DNA of 31,040 bases from positions 1 through 31,040 of the forward strand of contig CALJLT010000044.1 of the NCBI GenBank assembly GCA_937982425.1, given 5' to 3'. Positions 1 through 8,064 of this stretch are shown piece by piece. Every line of letters begins with the position of its first letter. Position 1 is the first letter of the stretch. The stretch comes from an uncultured archaeon. GTDB taxonomy: Archaea; Nanobdellota; Nanobdellia; Pacearchaeales; GW2011-AR1. Under the pieces are notes generated by a model. It saw only the letters and a program-made list of their open reading frames with translations. It was not told the DNA's origin and ran no database searches. Both the position numbers and the translations under genes were made by a program.

Positions 1-1798
1 AATTCCAGATTGTCAACAAGGATGTTGTATTGTTGGAGATGAAGTGGCTTTCGTAAATAATATTGAGTGTAAACAAATAGGAACTCATTATGGAGTAAAC
101 GCAACTTTTAGGCAAGATATCAAAGATGAATTAACTTGTTATGCTAATGCTAAGACAACTGTAAAAGGAGCGTGTGTTTTGGATTCTTCGGGAGTAAGAA
201 ATTGTAAGATTAATACTAAAGCAGAATGTGCTTCGATGAACGGAAAATTTAATGAAGGGTTTCTATGTACTGCTGGTTTTCTCTCGACTACTTGTGCAAA
301 AACAGGAAATACTGTTTGTGGAAATGATGGAAAAGTTTATTTTTTAGATTCTTGCGGAAATAGGGCAAATGTATATGATGAAAATATGTTTTCTTTAAAT
401 TCAGCTTCTTGGACTCCAGTGATGGAAGATTATTGGATAAAAATTAAAGAACCGGAATGTAGTGTAGGTTCAAATACTGCAAGTAGTGAATGCGGAAATT
501 GCAATTATGTTGGAGGAACTACTTGTGCAAAATACATTTCTAATTCAGCAGGAGGAATGCCTAGTTCTGCTCCTCAGTTTGGAGATTATGTTTGTAGAGA
601 ATTATCTTGTTATTATGATACAAATTTGGACGGAGAAATAGACCCTGAAACAGAACACTATGCTCAAGGAGAAAGATGGTGTGCTTTTTCTGGAGCGGAT
701 TTAAGTAAAGCTCAAGGAACATTTCCAGGAATCTTGGTGAACAGCAGCACAGGAGCTTTAGACCCAGATGTAAAAAAAGAATTATTAAATAATTATGGTA
801 AATATAATCTTCCTGGAAGCAGATATTATACTTTAACTTGTATAGATGGAGAAGTAGTTGTAGAACCTTGCGCGGATTTTAGAAATGAAATCTGTGTTGA
901 AACAATAACTTCTGCGGGATATAAAAACGCCCAATGTAAGATAAACAATTGGAGAGAGTGTGTTACTTTAGGAAATAAAAATGAATGTGAAAATGGAAAA
1001 TATGATTGTAAATGGTTGCCTGGATATAGATTTGATTTAGAAAATAAAAACACAAACACTCAACCAACTCAAGGAAACCCTTCTCAAGGTTCTTGTGTTC
1101 CACTTTTCGCTCCAGGTTTTGACTTTTGGAAACCAAATAATGCTGGCTCGGCTTTTTGTAAATTAGCCAATGTTTTAGAAGCAGTTAAATACGAAACTAA
1201 TCAGATATTTGAAAGAGCAGAAAGAGCATCTTCTCTTGAAGTTGGATTGGTAATAGCCGCAGAAAATTGTTACGATAATTGTTATGCTATTCCTGGTTAT
1301 GGAGATCAGACAGGAGCATCTACTGTTCAGAAAATACATGAAGGAGATGCAAAGATAACCTCGGATACGTCTAATCGTAAGGGATATTATTGTGTTAATG
1401 ATAATACAGGAAAACAATCAGTAGGCCCTTCTTCTGGAACGGTTAGTTGTGCTGAAGACGACAAAGGAAGAAATGTTAGAAGACAATATCCTGTATTTTT
1501 TACAAATGAACAATGGTTGAATTTTTTAATTGAAAGAGCAAGATCTTTAGGAGATTGCGGATACAAAACAAATTTTGAAGGAGAGTATGGTAATGAAGAA
1601 GGAGAAATGATTTATTCAATTTATTCTAAGTTAGAAGGAAGGAAAGATTTTGAAGCTCAAATTAAAGAAGCGGCTTCTAATTTAGAAGATCCTACATCAG
1701 GAAGAGAAATAATTTACAAAGGAGATAGATGGGATATGCAAAAATTTAAAGAAAGTTCTTTCGAATACTTCTTATCTCGGATTAGAAAACTACCTTAA
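1..1798 (+). CDS. Cys-rich exported surface protein, 5'-partial
   Basis: The reading frame is open from base 2 with no stop, so the gene starts before the window; the GTG at 44 is only an internal codon. About 595 residues are visible, with roughly 33 cysteines in the first 530 residues, often in C-x(2-8)-C pairs. This points to a disulfide-rich protein outside the membrane. Local signs include a Kazal-like patch near 318-355 (CGNDGKVYFLDSC) and a calcium-loop-like DTNLDGEID near 620. The last ~90 residues are Cys-poor, charged and probably helical. It ends 5 nt before the next exported protein and is the first visible gene of a same-strand cluster reaching 6695. I recognise the general style of DPANN surface proteins but no named family. 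Function unknown; a role in a surface assembly is inferred from context. Confidence 0.75.
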   Translation, partial: IPDCQQGCCIVGDEVAFVNNIECKQIGTHYGVNATFRQDIKDELTCYANAKTTVKGACVLDSSGVRNCKINTKAECASMNGKFNEGFLCTAGFLSTTCAKTGNTVCGNDGKVYFLDSCGNRANVYDENMFSLNSASWTPVMEDYWIKIKEPECSVGSNTASSECGNCNYVGGTTCAKYISNSAGGMPSSAPQFGDYVCRELSCYYDTNLDGEIDPETEHYAQGERWCAFSGADLSKAQGTFPGILVNSSTGALDPDVKKELLNNYGKYNLPGSRYYTLTCIDGEVVVEPCADFRNEICVETITSAGYKNAQCKINNWRECVTLGNKNECENGKYDCKWLPGYRFDLENKNTNTQPTQGNPSQGSCVPLFAPGFDFWKPNNAGSAFCKLANVLEAVKYETNQIFERAERASSLEVGLVIAAENCYDNCYAIPGYGDQTGASTVQKIHEGDAKITSDTSNRKGYYCVNDNTGKQSVGPSSGTVSCAEDDKGRNVRRQYPVFFTNEQWLNFLIERARSLGDCGYKTNFEGEYGNEEGEMIYSIYSKLEGRKDFEAQIKEAASNLEDPTSGREIIYKGDRWDMQKFKESSFEYFLSRIRKLP

Positions 1799-1803
1799 TT
1801 AAA

Positions 1804-4353
1804 ATGAAAAACAAAAAAGCATCTGCAATTTGGCAAGTCTTCTTATTAGTAACAATGATTTTTGCAGTTTCCTTCATGATTGGATCTGAATTAAAAGAAG
1901 TTAGTGCTAATTTTCCTATTTGTGAATCAAACTGGGGGGGAACTTGTTTTCCGGGAGATCCAAATAACCAAACTCTTGTTTCAAGTTTAAATTGTTTGAG
2001 CGCACTTTATTTAGATTGTCCTGAAAATCAATTTTGTTGTACTGGCTTAAAAGAAGTTCAAACCTCATCAACTCCTCCTCCAACAGCAGCCGGTACGACT
2101 CTTCCTCAAACTGGTACAGAAAAAGATAAAGGAAAATCAACAGAAGAAGTAATAACTCAGGTAACTGGGACCATTAATGCAGGAATGACTGTAGCTCAAG
2201 CTTATCAGTATTTTAAAAATCTTGTAACTGGAGCGAATAAAGATAAACTCACACAAGAAGCTTTTCAAAAAGCCTTTAAAGAATATTTCAAAAATGGAAA
2301 GTTAACCGATGCAGGAGTAAGGAGTTTAGAAGAAATGAGCAACAATCCAGAAAAAGCAGCAGAGGCTGGAGAGAAAATATTTCAACAGGCTACTAAAAAA
2401 TCTCCCTTTGGATCTGAAGGCAAGTGGTCTTTCAAAGATTATTTCCTTGGAGGAGGGGAGGGATCTTCTTGGTGGCAAGCTGGACAGGGTGTTTCGGGAG
2501 CCGCACAAATAGCTTACACTGCAGCAGTTGCAATGGGAGTGAAATCTCTTGTGGTTCAAATTTTTAAATGGGCAAAAACAAATGAAAGAAACCTTCAGAT
2601 TATAAAAGATGCAGGAACTATTGCAGTTTTGGGAGCAACAGCTTGGACAACAATAATGGTTGTTGCAGGTAGTTTCGGTCCGGCAGGTTGGGTTGTTGGA
2701 GGAGCAGTAGCTTTGTTCATGTTAGGGGCTGCACTATTTATGGGGCAACAATTTTCAACCGAACTTTTTTCATATCAAGTTCAAGTATGGCAACCCAGTG
2801 ATGGAGGAGAAAATTGTGAAAAATGTAATGTTCTTCCTTATGGATGTAGCGAATATCAATGTCATTCTTACGGACAATCTTGTATATTAGAAAATAAAGG
2901 AACTAAATACGAAACTTGTGTATGGGAAAACAAAAATGATATGAATCCTCCGGTGATGAAACCAATGGAAAGCGTCTTAAAACCAGGTTATAGATACACT
3001 CCCTTAGGGGCTGTAGCTTTCTTAGGAACAGGAGATACGGGAGTAAACATAGAATATACTCAAGATCCTGAAGGAAATGGTTGCATACCCGCTTTCACTT
3101 CGGTAACCCTAGGTCTTGAAACAAACGAACCAGCCGAATGTAAAATAGATATTGATAGGCCAAATAATTATTCTGCAGCTAAAATGTTCTTTTCAGAAGG
3201 ACCAGTAAAAGTATACAATCATACTTTGGTTATTCCAGCAGCCGGACTTCCAGGATCAGAAGCAGTTGTAGCAGCTGGATGGCAACTAGAAAGTGCCGGA
3301 ACTTATACTTTCTATATGAGATGTAAAGATAGAAACGGGCAAACTACAAATGCAAATTTCGCCATGCACTTTTGTATTCAAAAAGGACCAGACATGCAAG
3401 CTCCAATAATAGAAGGAACAAATTATTTATCAACAGGAGAATACACTTCGGCAAGTTATGTTGCACACGGAAAAACAGACGGAATTTTAGAAGTTTATAC
3501 AAACGAACCAGCAGATTGTAAATGGGATTTCCAAGATAGAGAATACTCTTTAATGGAAAATAACATGAGCGATTGTTCTCAAGGAATAAACAATTACCTT
3601 TATTCTAATTCTTTCACATACGGATGTAGAACAAATTTAACCGGAATAAAAGCCGGAGCTTCTAATTTATACTATATAAGATGTCAGGATAAACCCTGGT
3701 TGAAAACAACTCCTATATCCGGACAAACAGCTATAGCAAACAAGCAATCTCACATTTTAACGCTCAAAGGAACTTTTCCCCTACAAATAGATAGTTTAAA
3801 AGTTAACGGAATGGAAGACGGAGCTTTAATTTCAGATTCAGTAAGCCCAACAGTTGTGAGTTTAGTTTCAAGAACTTCAGCAGGAGCAAATGAAGGAAAA
3901 GCAACATGTAGATACAACGTTAACGGAGGATCATTCTATGATTTTGCCACAAATTTAAAGGGAAATTATTTAGTAGAAAATAAAGTTGATTTATGGCTCG
4001 GAGCAGGAACTTACACAACTCAAGTAGTTTGTAATGACGAAGGAGGAAATGTAGCAAATCAAACTATTTCTTTCAGAGTTGAATTGGACACTTCCGCACC
4101 TCAAGTAGCAAGATTATATTATGAAGAAGGAAAATTAAAAATAATCACAAATGAAAAAGCTGAATGTGTTTACTCAACTTCGGATTGCAATTACGCTTTT
4201 GAAGACGGAATAGAATTAATTTCATTAGATAGAATAGAACATTTCCTACAATGGAATACTGAATTAGATTTATTTGTAAAATGTAGAGATGGATTTGGAA
4301 ACCAACCAATTCCTCAAAATTCTTGTAGTGTAGTTGTAAGGGCATTTGAATAA
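1804..4353 (+). CDS. Large exported protein with membrane segments and four Ig-like Cys-pair repeats
   Basis: 849 aa. Residues 7-25 form an N-terminal hydrophobic signal or anchor. A Thr/Pro-rich stretch lies near 85-110 and a charged helical part near 115-220. Two hydrophobic stretches follow at about 230-250 and 270-312, then a Cys-rich module near 337-375. The C-terminal half has four repeats, each with a first Cys in a shared motif (TNEPAECKID at ~440, TNEPADCKWD at ~566, KATCRYN at ~700, TNEKAECVYS at ~782) and a second Cys about 55-90 residues later in a Y/V-x-R/V/K-C-x-D context, as in beta-sandwich domains closed by a disulfide. It lies between the Cys-rich gene and four pilin-like genes. 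The domains are probably outside the cell. No enzymatic motif is seen. Family and function unknown. Confidence 0.8.
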   Translation: MKNKKASAIWQVFLLVTMIFAVSFMIGSELKEVSANFPICESNWGGTCFPGDPNNQTLVSSLNCLSALYLDCPENQFCCTGLKEVQTSSTPPPTAAGTTLPQTGTEKDKGKSTEEVITQVTGTINAGMTVAQAYQYFKNLVTGANKDKLTQEAFQKAFKEYFKNGKLTDAGVRSLEEMSNNPEKAAEAGEKIFQQATKKSPFGSEGKWSFKDYFLGGGEGSSWWQAGQGVSGAAQIAYTAAVAMGVKSLVVQIFKWAKTNERNLQIIKDAGTIAVLGATAWTTIMVVAGSFGPAGWVVGGAVALFMLGAALFMGQQFSTELFSYQVQVWQPSDGGENCEKCNVLPYGCSEYQCHSYGQSCILENKGTKYETCVWENKNDMNPPVMKPMESVLKPGYRYTPLGAVAFLGTGDTGVNIEYTQDPEGNGCIPAFTSVTLGLETNEPAECKIDIDRPNNYSAAKMFFSEGPVKVYNHTLVIPAAGLPGSEAVVAAGWQLESAGTYTFYMRCKDRNGQTTNANFAMHFCIQKGPDMQAPIIEGTNYLSTGEYTSASYVAHGKTDGILEVYTNEPADCKWDFQDREYSLMENNMSDCSQGINNYLYSNSFTYGCRTNLTGIKAGASNLYYIRCQDKPWLKTTPISGQTAIANKQSHILTLKGTFPLQIDSLKVNGMEDGALISDSVSPTVVSLVSRTSAGANEGKATCRYNVNGGSFYDFATNLKGNYLVENKVDLWLGAGTYTTQVVCNDEGGNVANQTISFRVELDTSAPQVARLYYEEGKLKIITNEKAECVYSTSDCNYAFEDGIELISLDRIEHFLQWNTELDLFVKCRDGFGNQPIPQNSCSVVVRAFE

Positions 4354-4383
4354 ATTTATAAGTTCTAATTATTTTTTAATAAA

Positions 4384-4812
4384 ATGAAAAGAGGACAGAT
4401 GGAGCTTTCTTTTGGAATGATTTTTTCAATAATTCTCATCGTTGCTTTTTTATTAGCTGCGTTTTTCGCAATAAAATATTTTTTAGATTTTCAAAGAGAA
4501 ATAAAATACAAACAATTTGAAGAAAATCTTCAGTCAGATATTGATAGACTTTGGCAAAGTTCTTCGGGATCTAAACAAGTAGAGTATATTCTTCCAAAAG
4601 GAGTTAGAGCAATTTGTTTTACCGATGGAGAATTTGAAAATATTGAATATCGTTCTAAAGATATGAGAGTAGGAACAAAACTCGAACATTTCGATAGCAC
4701 AAAAACAATTGGCTCTTCAAGCGTGCTATGTATAGATGTTTTTGAAAGCAGAGTTCAGTTTAAGTTAAATAAAAATTATGGAGAACCTCTCGTTTCAGTT
4801 TCAAAAATTTAA
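4384..4812 (+). CDS. Pilin-like single-pass protein A
   Basis: 142 aa. The N-terminus MKRGQMELSFGM followed by ~25 hydrophobic residues resembles archaeal class III (type IV pilin-like) leaders: a short basic peptide, G/A before a polar residue, then Glu and a hydrophobic helix. The remaining ~105 residues are polar with two cysteines and a mixed alpha/beta look, suggesting an exported head domain. It starts 30 nt after the Ig-repeat gene, and its stop is one base before the next start. No name is recognised. If a prepilin peptidase acts here, cleavage would fall near Gly4/Gln5. A plain N-terminally anchored protein is the alternative. Confidence 0.72.
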   Translation: MKRGQMELSFGMIFSIILIVAFLLAAFFAIKYFLDFQREIKYKQFEENLQSDIDRLWQSSSGSKQVEYILPKGVRAICFTDGEFENIEYRSKDMRVGTKLEHFDSTKTIGSSSVLCIDVFESRVQFKLNKNYGEPLVSVSKI

Positions 4813-4813
4813 A

Positions 4814-5731
4814 ATGAAAAAAGGTTATCTGGACATCTCTTTTTCTTGGATTTTTGCAATAATTGTCGGAGCAATCATTTTATTCGGAGCGGTTTACGGA
4901 ATAGTAAAGTTTTCTCAAGGAATCGAACATAGAACCACAACTCAAGGAGCAAAAGAGTTAACTAATTTTTTTAATCCATTAGAATCTGGAATGGAATCCG
5001 CAAAATCTTCCTCTATAAAATTTCCGGTGGAATCAAGAGTTTATCTTAGTTGTGAATCTTTTACGGATCTGGGAGCTCAAGGAATTTCTTTATCCGAAAA
5101 AATAAGAAAAAAGTGGAGCGAAAAATCCGAAGAGATAAAATTTAGAGATAACTATGTTTTTTCAGATTCTATTGAAGAAGGAAAGAATTTTTATGTTTTT
5201 TCAAAGCCATTCGATTTTCCATTTAGAGTTGCAACTTTTATTTATTTTAGTTCAAGTTCAAAAAAATATTGTTTTATTGATGCACCAAGAGAAATAGAAA
5301 GAGAAATTCAAAAGATGGAACAAGAAAATTTAATTTTAGAAGATGAATGCGTAGGAGATGAATTAAAAGTATGTTTCAGAAATTCAAATAATTGCGACAT
5401 TCTAGTTGAATCAAATTCAGTTAAGAAAGACGGGAAGATTTTATATTATCAAGGAAGTGCATTGATGTATGCCGCAATATTTTCTGATCCAGAAATTTAC
5501 GAATGTAATCTTCAAAGAGTGATGGGAAGAATAAATCTCCTTTCAAAAATTTACAAAGAGAAAGATTTATTGTTGGAAGTAAATGGATGTTCTACTAATA
5601 TGTATCAAAGTTTAATAAATTTAGAGACTCTATCCAATTCTTACGAATCTTCAAAAGATTTATCTTCGTTTAATAGTGTTATAATGGATTTAGAATCAAA
5701 GAATAGATACGTGGAGTGTAAATTATGGTAA
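4814..5731 (+). CDS. Pilin-like single-pass protein B
   Basis: 305 aa. The ATG at 4814 is chosen over the in-frame ATG at 4778 because it follows the previous stop by one base and restores the leader pattern MKKGYLDISFSWIF plus a ~24-residue hydrophobic helix shared with the neighbours. The body is hydrophilic, with Cys pairs such as DECVGDELKVCF and SNNCDILVE and a helical C-terminal third. It overlaps the next gene by 7 nt, so translational coupling is likely. It is the largest of the four small subunits. No enzymatic motif is seen; function is inferred from the cluster only. Confidence 0.72.
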   Translation: MKKGYLDISFSWIFAIIVGAIILFGAVYGIVKFSQGIEHRTTTQGAKELTNFFNPLESGMESAKSSSIKFPVESRVYLSCESFTDLGAQGISLSEKIRKKWSEKSEEIKFRDNYVFSDSIEEGKNFYVFSKPFDFPFRVATFIYFSSSSKKYCFIDAPREIEREIQKMEQENLILEDECVGDELKVCFRNSNNCDILVESNSVKKDGKILYYQGSALMYAAIFSDPEIYECNLQRVMGRINLLSKIYKEKDLLLEVNGCSTNMYQSLINLETLSNSYESSKDLSSFNSVIMDLESKNRYVECKLW

Positions 5732-6222
5732 AAGCACAAATGAGAGTTCAGCAAATGGCATTTATGCTAATAGCGGTAACTTTATTTTTTGTTTTAGTAG
5801 GATTATTCGTTCTTTCAACCCAATTTTCTGGATTAAGAAAAAGTGCGGAAAATCTTAGAGAACAAGAAGCAATGCTTTTGGCTTCAAAAATATCATCAAC
5901 TCCTGAATTTTCTTGTGGTTCTACTTATGGAGCGATTTCAACTTGCATAGATTCAGATAAACTAATTTCAGGAATGGAGTATCTAAAGGATTATTCAGAT
6001 TTTTATGGAATAAAAAATATAGAAATAAGAAAAGTACACCCTGAATCAAATCAAACTTGTACAAGATTAAATTATCCTAATTGCGGAGTTTTTTTACTCT
6101 TTCAAGACGGAAATAACAGCATTGGAGACAAATCCTCTTTTGTCTCTCTTTGTAGAAAAGAATCTAGGAATTCAAAATTTTATAATAAATGTGAGATTGC
6201 AAAAATCTATGTGAGGTACTAA
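5725..6222 (+). CDS. Pilin-like single-pass protein C
   Basis: 165 aa. Basic N-terminus MVKAQMRVQQMAF is followed directly by ~24 hydrophobic residues. This is again a class III-like leader with Ala before Gln, but it lacks the usual Glu five residues into the mature part, so it may be a minor subunit or an anchor. The head carries five cysteines in the pattern of an exported protein. It overlaps protein B by 7 nt, and its stop shares one base with the start of protein D (TAATG-type junction). The family is not recognised. Confidence 0.7.
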   Translation: MVKAQMRVQQMAFMLIAVTLFFVLVGLFVLSTQFSGLRKSAENLREQEAMLLASKISSTPEFSCGSTYGAISTCIDSDKLISGMEYLKDYSDFYGIKNIEIRKVHPESNQTCTRLNYPNCGVFLLFQDGNNSIGDKSSFVSLCRKESRNSKFYNKCEIAKIYVRY

Positions 6223-6695
6223 TGAAAAGAAAAGCTCAATCAGAAATTGTAGGTTTTACAATGATCATAATAATAGTTGCAGTTTTAATTCTAGTATTTT
6301 TAGGAATTTCAATGAATAAAAATAAAAAAGATATAATTGAAAGTTATGAAGCTGAAGCTTTTGTTCAATCAATGTTCGCTTATACAACAACTTGTGAGGA
6401 AAGATATGAAGGAGATTTTGTTCCCCTAAGAAGGTTGATTTCTTTATGTAAGGAAAGAAGAAGTTGTTTTGACTCCCAACTTTCTTGTGATGTTTTAGAA
6501 TACGAAATTGAAGGAATTTTAAACTCAACTTGGAAAGTAGGAAACGAATGGCCTGCAAAAGGATATTTTTTAAACCTAACTCTGAGAGGAGAAGAGTTAA
6601 TGAGTTTTAAGAAAGGAAACATTACAAATTCGAATAGAGGATCAAGTCAAACTTTTCCAGACGAAATAGATATAATTTTTGTTGTTTATGAATAG
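6222..6695 (+). CDS. Pilin-like single-pass protein D, last gene of the surface operon
   Basis: 157 aa. The N-terminus MKRKAQSEIVGF plus a ~22-residue hydrophobic helix is the best match in this set to an archaeal pilin-type leader, with Ala-Gln at the possible cut and Glu soon after. The head has four to five cysteines. It starts on the last base of the preceding stop codon, so translation is probably coupled. A hairpin followed by T's 60 nt downstream fits the end of the operon. Role unknown; a pilin-like or pseudopilin-like subunit is the favoured reading. Confidence 0.72.
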   Translation: MKRKAQSEIVGFTMIIIIVAVLILVFLGISMNKNKKDIIESYEAEAFVQSMFAYTTTCEERYEGDFVPLRRLISLCKERRSCFDSQLSCDVLEYEIEGILNSTWKVGNEWPAKGYFLNLTLRGEELMSFKKGNITNSNRGSSQTFPDEIDIIFVVYE

Positions 6696-6756
6696 ATTAA
6701 ATTCATCTAACCGAAGAATTTTTAAAGTTTTAAAGATTGATAATTTTAATATATTC

Positions 6757-6795
6757 CCTGGTATGGTCTTTATGGCAATACCAGGCAGTTTTTAT
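6757..6795 (+). terminator. Hairpin plus T-run after the surface operon
   Basis: A perfect 8-bp stem CCTGGTAT (6757-6764) / ATACCAGG (6778-6785) with a 13-nt loop is followed by a T-rich tract at 6789-6798. On the plus strand it looks like an intrinsic-type terminator about 60 nt beyond the last surface gene. It overlaps the last codons of the opposing NYN gene, so it may serve transcripts from both sides. Archaeal terminators mainly need the T-run; the stem could be secondary. Confidence 0.5.
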
Positions 6796-7311
6796 TTTCA
6801 TTAATTAAATCATTCATGAAAACATATTCATTGCAAGTTTTTTTAAGTGTTGTTGATGAACTACCCTTAAAATAAGCATTTATTACTTTTTTTCCCAACT
6901 TTTGAACTTTCTTTATTGCAGGAACAAAATCTTCATCTCCTGAGACAATTATAGCACTATCATAAAGATTTTCATATGCTCCAGAAATCAAGTCTACTGC
7001 TAAATGAACATCATCTCCTTTTACATCAAAAACAAACTTCCCATTATGTCTTTTATGTTTTCTTAATTTGCACAAGATTAGATTGAAGTTAGGAATTTTT
7101 TTAATGAATTAAAAAATTTTTGTTGTTCCCAATAAGTTTTTTCATTTATTTTTATATTTAGGGGAGCGTTATAATAAAAGGTTGAAATAAGGATTTTGTC
7201 TTTTTTTAAAAATTCCAAGAGTTTTTCAAAATTCAGTTTATTGATTCCTAATCTTTTTAAACTATAATATAAATTACTTCCATCAATGAAAATCATCACT
7301 CTCTCATTCAT
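6770..7311 (-). CDS. NYN-domain (LabA/DUF88-like) protein split by a frameshift
   Basis: Two minus-strand frames form one NYN/PIN-like RNase domain. Frame one (7311 to 7078) begins MNERVMIFIDGSNLYYSL with the first catalytic Asp. Frame two (ending 6770) has KGDDVHLAVDL and IIVSGDEDFVPAI, the other acidic site. The break is at a run of seven A's (plus-strand T's 7096-7102): TTA AAA AAA TTC reads into a stop at 7078, whereas a one-base backward slip gives KKIPNFNLILCKLRKH and joins the domain in frame. Known NYN proteins are metal-dependent RNases or act in RNA processing. The break may be a real mutation, programmed -1 slippage on A_AAA_AAA, or a homopolymer assembly error. Both halves are otherwise well conserved. 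Confidence 0.78.
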
Positions 7312-7330
7312 TAAAAAAAGAGCATTCTTA

Positions 7331-7358
7331 TTTTTATAAAAATTGCCTTTGGCAATTT
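7331..7358 (-). terminator. Hairpin plus T-run after the HTH gene
   Basis: An 8-bp perfect stem AAATTGCC (7340-7347) / GGCAATTT (7351-7358) with a 3-nt loop overlaps the stop codon of the winged-helix gene. On the minus strand it runs into T's (7331-7340), so it resembles a terminator separating that gene from the NYN gene. Confidence 0.5.
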
Positions 7359-7707
7359 AAACTTTAACATGAATTGTAATTTGGTCCACCACAATTTCTG
7401 GTTTATGCCTGTATCTGTTATTTATTTTTTCTTGTTTAAAGCTTATGAATCCAAATCTTTGTAATAATTTAACATCATCAAAGACTGATTTGAAAGGCCT
7501 TTTTAGTTTTTTAGCCAATTCATATATTGAATTTGGTTTTTCGTATTTGATCACATCAAGGATTCTTGCCTTTTCTTTTGAAAGAATTTTCCTTAAAGAT
7601 GAAAGTCCATCAAAGTCATATTCATTTTTGTTTTCTTTAGGAGAAAGAAGGTAAAAGTTCCCTTTTGATTCCTTAAGATAAACCTCTCTTACTTTAGTTT
7701 TTGCCAT
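7357..7707 (-). CDS. Winged-helix DNA-binding protein, HVO_A0114-like
   Basis: 116 aa. The central part (about residues 38-95) reads as a winged helix: SKEKARILDVIKYEKPNSIYELAKKLKRPFKSVFDDVKLL, with a wing ending in FGFISF. Helix 2-turn-recognition helix resembles the archaeal HVO_A0114/COG4190 group of putative regulators. The C-terminus forms a short beta tail. The stop codon lies in a terminator-like hairpin, and a TATA-like run sits just upstream (7714-7735), so it is probably its own transcription unit. Target unknown; it could act on itself or on the divergent S-layer promoter 350 nt away, which is inference. Confidence 0.6.
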   Translation of the reverse strand: MAKTKVREVYLKESKGNFYLLSPKENKNEYDFDGLSSLRKILSKEKARILDVIKYEKPNSIYELAKKLKRPFKSVFDDVKLLQRFGFISFKQEKINNRYRHKPEIVVDQITIHVKV

Positions 7708-7752
7708 ATAATTAATATATGTTATTTTTTAATATATATACTTTTCTATTTA

Positions 7753-7818
7753 TGCCCAAAACTGTGTCTATGAATTAGGGACATCGTAAGGTTTATAAAT
7801 AAAACCTATTTTTGGGCA
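7753..7818. promoter_or_regulatory. S-layer promoter: TATA box inside a 9-bp inverted repeat
   Basis: A TATA element GTTTATAAAT at 7791-7800 suits a start of transcription near 7822-7826. It lies between the two arms of a perfect 9-bp inverted repeat, TGCCCAAAA (7753-7761) and TTTTGGGCA (7810-7818), whose inner edges are 48 nt apart. Arms this far apart on either side of a promoter suggest a dimeric or looping regulator site. The stretch 7708-7752 shows only AT-rich sequence and the HTH gene's promoter. Confidence 0.55.
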
Positions 7819-7824
7819 CATTTC

Positions 7825-8064
7825 CGAGGATTAATCGAAAACCAATAGGGTAATCTTTTTAAACCAACTTCAATTAGGTATACTATCAGGCACCTTAGGG
7901 TGTTTCTTATAGGGAATAAGAAAAACTGCACGTTTGAGAGACACGAATGTGAGTATAATATCTCTATAAGACAACCAATAGTCCCCCTATAACTATTTGG
8001 TTGGCCTCAGTTGTCATAGGCAACTCTGACAATAGAGGTAGAAAGGAGGATTAAAAAAACAAAA
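7825..8064 (+). promoter_or_regulatory. Long structured 5' leader of the S-layer gene
   Basis: About 240 nt without a plausible gene between the inferred transcription start and the S-layer ATG. Four consecutive hairpins can be drawn: 7891-7902 (CACC/GGTG); 7903-7923 (perfect 8-bp stem, loop AGGGA); 7972-8003 (10 bp with one bulge, loop with CCCCCTAT); and 8005-8038 (CCTC/GAGG closing TTGTCA/TGACAA). The 9-mer AACCAATAG occurs at both 7840-7848 and 7973-7981, and either copy can pair with CTATTTGGTT (7993-8002). Loop ATAGGG (7909-7914) is complementary to CCCTAT (7985-7990). A ribosome site GAAAGGAGG (8041-8049) follows the last hairpin, with a rather long 15-nt spacer to ATG. No known riboswitch family is recognised; a leader controlling mRNA stability or translation is the inference. 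Confidence 0.6.

Noticed and set aside
44..44. GTG at 44 as the true start of the first gene.
   Set aside because: The frame is open to the window edge with in-frame cysteine codons before it (CQQGCC), so the gene is 5'-partial.
826..1417. Minus-strand open frames of 77-80 codons within the first gene.
   Set aside because: They lie antisense to a coding frame, have low complexity and no promoter; they are shadows of the real gene.
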